Source: Paludibacteraceae bacterium (lineage in GTDB: Bacteria; Bacteroidota; Bacteroidia; Bacteroidales; Paludibacteraceae). Taken from it: DNA of 64,000 nt. The number at the start of each line of letters is the position of its first letter. The stretch's first letter is position 1. The stretch is taken from positions 1 to 64,000 of the forward strand of contig JAFTZQ010000004.1 in assembly GCA_017464475.1 (NCBI GenBank), read 5' to 3'. Positions 51,674 through 58,558 of the stretch are shown one piece after another. The position numbers were made by a program, and so were the translations under genes. Below the pieces are notes generated by a model that had not been told where the DNA came from, did no database searches, and saw nothing but the letters and a program-made list of their open reading frames with translations.

Positions 51674-51682
51674 CGCAAAGGT
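51674..51682 (-). promoter_or_regulatory. -7 box of the DUF6377 gene
   Basis: TACCTTTGC on minus, about 47 nt before the ATG. Confidence 0.6.
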
Positions 51683-51868
51683 ACTGCTTTTTTTTGAATT
51701 GAGCAAATATAGACGAAAATATATTGCGATTTGCGGCTACATTTTACGTACTTTTTTTGAGTGAACAAAAAACGTAAATGCTTGATATTGAGATAAATAG
51801 TGTTTTAATACACGTACTTTTATGCCGTATAACACGTTTGGATATTTGTGCATGTGCGGGAAATGTAG

Positions 51869-51877
51869 TATCTTTGC
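51869..51877 (+). promoter_or_regulatory. -7 box of the aldo/keto reductase gene
   Basis: TATCTTTGC, 20 nt before the ATG at 51898. Confidence 0.6.
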
Positions 51878-51897
51878 GTCGCAAATTGAAAAATACC

Positions 51898-52839
51898 ATG
51901 TACACGGCTTCACAAGAACGTTACGCTTTGTCGGAGAAGATATTCTCCCGCTGCGGCAAGAGCGGAGTGCTGCTGCCGAAAGTCAGTCTGGGCTTTTGGC
52001 ATAATTTCGGCGATGATGCGCCGATAGAGCGCAGTAGGGCGATCACCCGTTATGCGTTCGACCACGGCATCACCCATTTTGATTTTGCGAACAACTACGG
52101 TGTCCCTGCGGGTAGCGCGGAGACCAATTTCGGACGGCTGATGGACGAGGATTTCCGTCCGTACCGCGACGAGCTGTTTATCTCCACGAAGGCAGGGTAT
52201 CTGATGTGGGACGGTCCTTATGGCGAGTGGGGCAGCCGCAAGTATCTGATCTCCAGTCTGGACCAGTCGCTGAGGCGGATGAGGCTGGACTATGTGGACC
52301 TGTTCTATTCCCATCGGTATGACCCGAATACGCCGATCGAGGAGACGCTGCAGGCGCTGGTGGACATCGTGCGGATGGGCAAAGCGCTCTACGTCGGTAT
52401 CTCCAACTGGCCTCTGGAACCGCTCAAAGCCGGAGCCAAGTATCTGAAAGAGCATGACGTGCCGCTTTTGATCTACCAGGGACGGCTGAATATGCTGAAC
52501 CGCGAACCGATAGAGCAGGGCATATTGGATTTCTGCGCCGAAGAGGGTATCGGTTTTATCGCTTTCTCTCCGTTGGCGCAAGGATTGCTGACATCACGGT
52601 ATCTCGACGGTATCCCGTCGGACTCCCGTATGGCGAAAGAGCATTTCCTTAAATCCGACCGCCGCACGCCGGAACTGCTGGAGTACCTGCGGCAACTGGA
52701 GGCGCAGGCGAAGAAGAGCAACCGCTCCATCGCGCAGGAAGCACTCTCCTGGGTGCTGGACCAGAAAGGAGTGACGTCCGTTCTCGTCGGTGCCAGCTCC
52801 GTAGAGCAATTAGCAAACAACATACAAACGATCTTATAA
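51898..52839 (+). CDS. Aldo/keto reductase, YghZ-like
   Basis: 313 residues from MYTASQERYALSEKIFSRCG; an upstream in-frame extension crosses the promoter and is not used. The NADPH-dependent barrel is recognised by ITHFDFANNYGVPAGSAETN, DYVDLFYSHRYDPNTPIEET, YVGISNWPLEPL and the C-terminal VTSVLVGASSVEQLANNI. The HNFGD and PAGSAE pattern matches the L-glyceraldehyde-3-phosphate reductase (YghZ/Gpr) subgroup, though the true substrate is uncertain. The stop is 2 bp before the next start codon, so the secreted protein downstream is probably co-transcribed. Confidence 0.9.
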   Translation: MYTASQERYALSEKIFSRCGKSGVLLPKVSLGFWHNFGDDAPIERSRAITRYAFDHGITHFDFANNYGVPAGSAETNFGRLMDEDFRPYRDELFISTKAGYLMWDGPYGEWGSRKYLISSLDQSLRRMRLDYVDLFYSHRYDPNTPIEETLQALVDIVRMGKALYVGISNWPLEPLKAGAKYLKEHDVPLLIYQGRLNMLNREPIEQGILDFCAEEGIGFIAFSPLAQGLLTSRYLDGIPSDSRMAKEHFLKSDRRTPELLEYLRQLEAQAKKSNRSIAQEALSWVLDQKGVTSVLVGASSVEQLANNIQTIL

Positions 52840-52841
52840 TC

Positions 52842-53735
52842 ATGAAAAAGATTTTCTCTTTTGTTTTGGCGCTTATGTGCGCAAGTGGATTGAGTTTTGC
52901 CACCGACTGGAGCAGCATCGCTTTCTTGGGAGACGGAGCCGGCGGCGGTGCGTACACCAACAAGTACAAAGTGGAGGCTGCGTTCGGACAGAACGTGGTC
53001 AATATCCAGTTGGACGGCGACAAACCGGCTATCTATTCTTATTTTCTGGCGGCGGTGACCTCTTGTTCGCTGCCCGCAGACCAGTACCGGATCAACGGCG
53101 CAGGTATCTATTTATATCTCTCCGCTTTTGTGGCGAAAGAGACGGCTGTGTCGGTGGAAGCAGGCGGCGTGACGTATGATTTCAAGGTGTTCTATGCCGA
53201 TGGCACGGGTGAGATAACTGATGAGCCGGGCGACGAACCGGGCGACGAACCGCAGGAGGGCGACCTCACACCTGCTACTTTCTACGGCAGAGAAGTAAAA
53301 GATGTAGCCGGAACGGATGTGACGTTCAACTGGTCGATCACCCGCAATGCGGACGCTACGCTGACGTTCGAGATCAGCTGGTCAAGCGAGATAGCAGGTG
53401 TCGTGCCGCAAGTAAGTATCAACGATGCTTATTCCACGCTGCCGATGCAGGGCACGATGGCGCGGTTCACCACCAAAGAGACCTATACCGACGGCGACAA
53501 ACCGGTGATCTTCTTCCTGATCGCCTATACCGGCAATGCCGCGCGCATAGATGTGGATTATACGGTAGGCGCGAGCAACGAGCAGCCGGGTGACGAGCCG
53601 GGTGAGAATCCGGGGCAAGGAGTGGAAAGCATTCAGCCTTCAGCTATCAGTTATCAGAAGGTGCTGCGCAACGGCATGCTCTATATCATCAAGAACGGTA
53701 TCCGTTACAACGCGCTCGGCGCCGAGATCCGGTAA
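52842..53735 (+). CDS. Secreted protein with PGDEP linkers and sorting-like tail
   Basis: 297 residues with signal peptide MKKIFSFVLALMCASGLSFA. Two beta-rich domains (residues about 20-120 and 145-245) are separated and followed by acidic proline linkers (EPGDEPGDEP, QPGDEPGENPGQG). I do not recognise the domains; the second resembles modules in the 1188-residue protein downstream (FYGREVKDVAG..VTFNWSITRN against YTDYATTDTKNIFIHYSVIRN). The C-terminus KVLRNGMLYIIKNGIRYNAL is the shared tail. A family B repeat (IQPSAISYQ) sits precisely between the linker and the tail. Confidence 0.72.
   Translation: MKKIFSFVLALMCASGLSFATDWSSIAFLGDGAGGGAYTNKYKVEAAFGQNVVNIQLDGDKPAIYSYFLAAVTSCSLPADQYRINGAGIYLYLSAFVAKETAVSVEAGGVTYDFKVFYADGTGEITDEPGDEPGDEPQEGDLTPATFYGREVKDVAGTDVTFNWSITRNADATLTFEISWSSEIAGVVPQVSINDAYSTLPMQGTMARFTTKETYTDGDKPVIFFLIAYTGNAARIDVDYTVGASNEQPGDEPGENPGQGVESIQPSAISYQKVLRNGMLYIIKNGIRYNALGAEIR
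53631..53658 (+). repeat. Family B repeat before the C-terminal tail
   Basis: ATTCAGCCTTCAGCTATCAG then TTATCAG; read as IQPSAISYQ. Confidence 0.75.
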
Positions 53736-54023
53736 TAGAGCAAATAAACAATGATAAAACCTTTGAGTGCTTTAGGAAATCGAAAATGCGCAGCCCCCGA
53801 GCCTAATGGCTCTTGCGCCCAAGTCCCTGTATGCCGGTCAGTAAGCAAGCTTCCTGTCGTCATTCATGCCCTTGGTCTCCATCGATTGCCTAAATAGGCA
53901 CCGATGGGCTGCTTACAAAAATATCCCTTCGGGATTGGAAAATAAGAAAAATCTATGCAGCGCGTTGGTAGGAGTAAAAAGTACTCAAAGCAATAAATAG
54001 AAAAAACTTTAAATACTAATATT
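53736..54023 (+). ncRNA. Candidate structured RNA or long leader
   Basis: No protein is seen here. From about 53785 the + strand holds three well-formed hairpins: GCGCA/TGCGC enclosing GAGCC-TAAT-GGCTC, CATCG/CGATG enclosing TGCCTA-AA-TAGGCA, and ATCCC-TTC-GGGAT. AT-rich DNA then leads into the next gene. It is more GC-rich and structured than ordinary leaders here. It could be a riboswitch-like leader of the 1188-residue protein or an independent small RNA; no known class was recognised. Confidence 0.35.
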
Positions 54024-57000
54024 ATGAGAAAGAAATTAATTTCCATTATGAATTGTGCGAAGAATGCGCATGACTCATACCCCCCCCTATTCGGCGGTAG
54101 ACTATTTTGCAGAGTATGTACTGTGCTGCTTTTGCTATGCGTGAGCGTCGTTGTGTGGGCAGATACAGAGAAGTTTGTTCCCGGGAATGCTTCACTATAC
54201 AAGACCTATTTTAGTACTGGAACAGAATGGAATAATAATGACAATGGAAATGACCTCACAGGAGATGGAGTGCTATCTTCTACCACTATCGTAGTCAATA
54301 CCAAGAGTTACGCAACTTACGATAATTCAAACGGTCAAATTCAAGTGCATATCAATTCAGAAAAAGGCGACGCTGATTGGCATGCGCAAGTTCATTTGCA
54401 GACTAACGTATCTTTTGATGCATCTAAAGATTATGATATCTCTTTCAAGATGACTACTTCTAATGGTATCGGTAATATTATAGTCAAAATGGGAGATGCT
54501 AATTATTTATATGAAGACAGAATAACAACCGGCGCAAGTGTGGAATATACCTATAGTCATGCAAATGTTAAGGGAAAAGCAGGTAATGATGGAATTTTGG
54601 TTTTTGACTTTAGTCGCTCCCCTGCAAATACCAATATCACCATTTCCAATATTTCTATTGTGGAAAAAGAAGCTGTACCAGCAGAACCTATTTCGTATTG
54701 TGATTATGAAATAGGTCATTCAGCAGCAGCAAACGCAGATAACAATTCGTTTGTACTGCTTTCTGTTAGTTCAGACGGAGACGGTCATACGACTGTTACT
54801 ATCAAACAAGATGCGGCTAAAAACACACAGATGTTTGACTATTTACAGGTTTCAGGTCATGCTTCTACTGGTGCAGATGTTGATGAAGGCGGTAGTGACC
54901 ATATAGAAGTGACCTTTAATACGCCTGCTGCAGATAGTAATGGAGACATCACTCTTGAAATTTTATGGTCGACGGTTAATTGGAATGGACGCTGGATGGT
55001 GCAAAATCTCAAAGTTCCTGCAAATGCGACGTGCGCTACTCCTTCCAGCGATACCGAAAAACCGTCCATGGCGGAGGCGAGTGTTTCTATAGATTCCAAG
55101 ACGCACAATACGGTGGTTATTGCAATTACCGGCGCGACGGACAATGAAGGTATAACTAAGTACGTGGTTAAGAATCATACTGACGATTCTTCTGTTGGTG
55201 AGTACGCTCCGGCTGAAAATAAGATTACCGTTAATGGTTTGAACTCTGAGACGCCATACAACTGGGATATTTATGCCAAGGATGCAGCAGGTAATGTTTC
55301 TGATAACAGCAAGAATATTACATTCACTACTGATGCGCTTGTAGCCAACTATTGCGGCGAGACTTTAAGTGATGGGAATGGAGCAACTATTGATATGTCG
55401 TGTGAGTTTAAGAACGGCAAATATTTTATTTCTTTTACCAACCCGACTTTAAATAGTGAGGCAAGTTCATTGGCTGGCTTTAATGGCTCTTTCTGTAGTG
55501 TTGATGGTACCGGATCATATGATGCCAGAAATTCTTATAGTGTGAATAATTCCGAAAAGATTGTGTTGGAATACGATGGTGTCCCCAATTTCTTTACTTC
55601 ATTATATATCAATATTCCTGCGAATGCCCAGCGCACATTCACTTGGCCGAATGATGTAGTATGGGGTTCTTGTCCTGCTGTCGCAGTAACAGGTGTTTCT
55701 TTGAATAGTACGGAATTGGCAATGCAAGTAGGCGGAGTAACGCAAACTCTTATTGCTACGGTAACTCCAGCAAATGCCACTAACCAGAATGTATCTTGGC
55801 ATTCCGATAATGAAGAAGTGGCTACTGTGGAGAATGGTGTGGTGACTGCCGTTGGAGAAGGTTCTACAGCCATAACCGTAACGACAGAAGATGGTTCTCG
55901 TACTGCAACCTGCGAAGTAACCGTAACTGTTCCTGCTATAGCAAGAAAAGTGTACACTGATTATGCTACAACGGATACTAAGAATATCTTTATTCATTAT
56001 TCGGTTATTCGGAATACAAATCAAACTTTGACATTTAAGTTTGAGGATTTTGAGTATCTGCCGGAACTGTTTGGATTTGTTGCTCCCCAAGTATGGGTGA
56101 ATGAAGTTAATCTTGGCAATATGTCTCTTGAAGAAGGCAAGTATTCATTCACAACGGAAGGAACATATACTACCGTAGATGAAGAATTGTCTTGCAAGTT
56201 CCATCTGGTATATGGTGGGGGAGGAGATAAATACATTAACTTCTCCTATACCGTAGGTTCGGAGCAGGCAGCACCGGCATCTATTCCAGCTGGAGCGGTA
56301 GTGCTGAATAGGACATCAAACTCGCTGTCGGTAGGAGAGACAGATGTGCTGACGGCTACTGTTTATCCGTCTTTCGCAACAGCTGCCGGTTCTATTACAT
56401 GGACTTCGGATGCTACGGGTGTTGCAACAGTGGAAAATGGTACTGTTACTGCTACGGCTGAAGGAACAGCACATATCACAGCTGCTTGCGGAGAGGTAAA
56501 TGCGCAATACACAGTTACCGTAGCCGCTTCTCTGGAAGAAGCTAAATATCACGGCACGGGTGCATTTACGAATTTCGCAGACTCGAAAGATGCATTTGCG
56601 TATGAATATACCTTCACTCGCGCAACCAACCATGAGGTAACGCTGGAGGTAGTCTTCTCGGAAGATATGACTCCGTATATAGGAACGGATAATTTCAGGC
56701 TCTATGTGAGCGGTAATAACAACAAGATGGATTATGATGCCGCAACCAAGACGGCTACGTATCATTTCGGCAGTCAGTCGGAAGGCGCAGGAATCAGTTA
56801 TTATTTCTATTTTATCATGGCGGGTGGTGTTCACCAAAGCGCGCAGGTAACTTATACCGTAGGTTCGTCCAATGAGAAGGTATATGCGTGCGTAGTGGAC
56901 GAGGATGTCGATAACGCTGATGTTCTCGAAGCATACAACGGACGTACTGCACAAGTGATTATTGACCGTTCTTTCACAGCCGGAAACCTATACACCCTCG

Positions 57001-57590
57001 TGCTGCCGTTTAATGTGGATGCAGCGATGAGGGCTGAGAAGTTGCCGGGACAGCTGACAAGACTCAATAATACAATCGTTAAGGAAAACGACGATCTGCG
57101 AATCAATTTCGTGGATGTGGAGGCTATCGAGGCAGGCGTGCCTTACCTCTATTCGCCGAGCGCAGATGTCGCTAATCCTGTCTTTGCGGGCGTTACTATA
57201 CACAAGGAGCTCCATCCAACGGAGCCAACTGATAATTATGCTAAATACTACGGTATCTACGCGCCGATGAATGGTTTGCAATTACACGGGATTACTAACG
57301 GCTATGTGCTTGGTAACGACCAGTATCTCTATACCACTTCAAGCCTTGTGGAAACGCAGGTAATGAACGCGCTCCGCGGCTATTTCGTGCTGAACTTCCC
57401 GACCGGAGGTGGTGCCAATAGTGCTCCACGCGCACGAGTGGTCTTCAACAGCCATGAGACGGAGACCACTACGGACGTAAGCTATGTACAGGATGACAAT
57501 GTCCCATGTACAAAGGTGCTCCGTGACGGACAACTCCTTATCATCCGCGACGGGCGTACGTTTAACGCGCAAGGACAATTGATTCAATAA
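54024..57590 (+). CDS. Large surface protein with BIG2 and fibronectin-like domains
   Basis: 1188 residues. The N-terminal hydrophobic segment (VCTVLLLLCVSVVVWA, ending near residue 46) is a late signal peptide preceded by an unusual 29-residue extension. Residues about 50-330 form beta-sandwich modules, then a fibronectin-like domain (SKTHNTVVIAITGATDNEGI), a BIG2 domain (VTGVSLNSTELAMQVGG), repeat modules, a second BIG2 (VLNRTSNSLSVGETDVLTA), and a C-terminal region typical of Bacteroidales exported proteins (IDRSFTAGNLYTLVLPFNVD). The end, VLRDGQLLIIRDGRTFNAQG, is the shared tail. DNA of the first two thirds is noticeably more AT-rich than neighbouring genes, suggesting separate origin. 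Probable surface adhesin; ligand unknown. Confidence 0.78.
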   Translation: MRKKLISIMNCAKNAHDSYPPLFGGRLFCRVCTVLLLLCVSVVVWADTEKFVPGNASLYKTYFSTGTEWNNNDNGNDLTGDGVLSSTTIVVNTKSYATYDNSNGQIQVHINSEKGDADWHAQVHLQTNVSFDASKDYDISFKMTTSNGIGNIIVKMGDANYLYEDRITTGASVEYTYSHANVKGKAGNDGILVFDFSRSPANTNITISNISIVEKEAVPAEPISYCDYEIGHSAAANADNNSFVLLSVSSDGDGHTTVTIKQDAAKNTQMFDYLQVSGHASTGADVDEGGSDHIEVTFNTPAADSNGDITLEILWSTVNWNGRWMVQNLKVPANATCATPSSDTEKPSMAEASVSIDSKTHNTVVIAITGATDNEGITKYVVKNHTDDSSVGEYAPAENKITVNGLNSETPYNWDIYAKDAAGNVSDNSKNITFTTDALVANYCGETLSDGNGATIDMSCEFKNGKYFISFTNPTLNSEASSLAGFNGSFCSVDGTGSYDARNSYSVNNSEKIVLEYDGVPNFFTSLYINIPANAQRTFTWPNDVVWGSCPAVAVTGVSLNSTELAMQVGGVTQTLIATVTPANATNQNVSWHSDNEEVATVENGVVTAVGEGSTAITVTTEDGSRTATCEVTVTVPAIARKVYTDYATTDTKNIFIHYSVIRNTNQTLTFKFEDFEYLPELFGFVAPQVWVNEVNLGNMSLEEGKYSFTTEGTYTTVDEELSCKFHLVYGGGGDKYINFSYTVGSEQAAPASIPAGAVVLNRTSNSLSVGETDVLTATVYPSFATAAGSITWTSDATGVATVENGTVTATAEGTAHITAACGEVNAQYTVTVAASLEEAKYHGTGAFTNFADSKDAFAYEYTFTRATNHEVTLEVVFSEDMTPYIGTDNFRLYVSGNNNKMDYDAATKTATYHFGSQSEGAGISYYFYFIMAGGVHQSAQVTYTVGSSNEKVYACVVDEDVDNADVLEAYNGRTAQVIIDRSFTAGNLYTLVLPFNVDAAMRAEKLPGQLTRLNNTIVKENDDLRINFVDVEAIEAGVPYLYSPSADVANPVFAGVTIHKELHPTEPTDNYAKYYGIYAPMNGLQLHGITNGYVLGNDQYLYTTSSLVETQVMNALRGYFVLNFPTGGGANSAPRARVVFNSHETETTTDVSYVQDDNVPCTKVLRDGQLLIIRDGRTFNAQGQLIQ

Positions 57591-57611
57591 CCCTCTAAAT
57601 CCGACACAATT

Positions 57612-57755
57612 ATGAAAACATACAATCGTCCTGTTACCCAAGTGACCGAGTGCCTGACCTCCTTTATGCTCATGACCGGAAATGTGAGCGGAGGAGGATT
57701 AAAAGGCGTTAAATCAACATCCGAACCGTTAGAGGAAATTATAGAGATTTACTGA
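57612..57755 (+). CDS. 47-residue small peptide, function unknown
   Basis: A short frame MKTYNRPVTQVTECLTSFML ending EEIIEIY lies 21 bp after the 1188-residue gene and is followed by a strong terminator, so it is likely the last gene of that transcript. It has one Cys and a Gly-rich SGGGLKG segment, and no signal peptide. Short peptides beginning MK(K/T)Y..P are common after exported-protein genes in Bacteroidales, but I know no function for them. Confidence 0.55.
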   Translation: MKTYNRPVTQVTECLTSFMLMTGNVSGGGLKGVKSTSEPLEEIIEIY

Positions 57756-57772
57756 TTCCTCTCTTTTACTAC

Positions 57773-57807
57773 TACAAGGAGCCTTCCGCATGAAGGCTCC
57801 TTGTTTT
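57773..57807 (+). terminator. Terminator after the small peptide gene
   Basis: CAAGGAGCCTTC pairs with GAAGGCTCCTTG around CGCAT, followed by TTTTG. Confidence 0.85.
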
Positions 57808-57924
57808 GTGTCCACGGGAGAGTGGGAAAAGGAGGGGAGAAGGGAGAAGGGGGGAGAAAGAGGGAGGGGGGAGGATGTGGGGTTAGCCATGGTAAGAACA
57901 TAGACATTCGCGTGTGGTTATACT

Positions 57925-58038
57925 GTGGGGCGCTTACGAACCTATGACTCACTAACGAATTACCTATGAATCACCTAAGAATCACCTAAGAATCACTAAA
58001 GAATCACTAAAGAATTACTAATAGTTTACAGCATGCAA
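57925..58038 (-). repeat. Family C 11-bp iteron array, copy 3 (inverted)
   Basis: On minus: TTTGCATGCTGTAAACTATTA, then eight 11-bp units (GTAATTCTTTA, GTGATTCTTAG and variants), ending GTTCGTAAGCG. Opposite orientation to copies 1 and 2. Confidence 0.8.
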
Positions 58039-58159
58039 ACAGGGAGGGAGGAGGGCAGAGAAATCGCCGGCACATCGGCGAGAGGTGAACGGACACGGTA
58101 ACTCGCGCAATGATGCGCGAGAAATGCACAGAGAGGGCGGAACGGACGGAAGAGGGACG

Positions 58160-58271
58160 GCGGAAAGAATCGTTCGAACAGAGCGAGATAAGAATAGCGC
58201 CGGAAACAGGACAACAAGGGCGGAAAGAATCGTTCGAGCAGAGCGAGATAAGAATAGCGCCGGAAACAGGA
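58160..58271 (+). repeat. Tandem 60-bp direct repeat
   Basis: GCGGAAAGAATCGTTCGA through CGCCGGAAACAGGA occurs at 58160-58211 and 58220-58271 with one substitution in the 52-bp shared part. Confidence 0.85.
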
Positions 58272-58435
58272 TATAAAACGAGCCAAAGGCGGGGCAAAAA
58301 AGAGGTACTTAGTACGTACTTTTTTTCAGGTAGGTTTTGGTGTAAGGTGCTGAAAATCAATATGGGATTTCGTACTTTACGTACTTTTGTGCCGTAGAAC
58401 ATATTTAAAGGCTTGGAGATTCGGCAAAAAAGTAC

Positions 58436-58444
58436 TAATTTTGC
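58436..58444 (+). promoter_or_regulatory. -7 box of the F5/8-type protein gene
   Basis: TAATTTTGC about 115 nt before the start codon. Confidence 0.55.
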
Positions 58445-58456
58445 AGTCGGAAATTT

Positions 58457-58521
58457 TGAAAGGTGAAAAGTGAAAGGTGAAAAGTGAAAGGTGAAAAGTG
58501 AAAGGTGAAAATTGAAAGACA
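58457..58521 (+). repeat. Family D simple repeat
   Basis: GAAAGGTGAAAAGT units repeated about four times in the leader; reverse complement of the 22725 type. Confidence 0.7.
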
Positions 58522-58558
58522 AAATAAAAATAAATGTTTAACTTAAAAATCAAGTATC

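Larger units (their letters stand above)
57756..58558. other. Intergenic region with family C, purine-rich DNA and a 60-bp duplication
   Basis: No gene seen. In order: terminator (57773), a purine-rich G/A stretch (57815-57885), an inverted family C array (57925-58038), another G-rich patch, a tandem 60-bp repeat (58160-58271), a -7 box (58436) and GAAAGGTGAAAAGT simple repeats (58457-58521). Confidence 0.7.

Noticed and set aside
58007..58522. Minus-strand frame with repeated PVSGAILISLCSNDSF-like segments
   Set aside because: It arises from the 60-bp tandem duplication and family D repeat; no promoter or start context.
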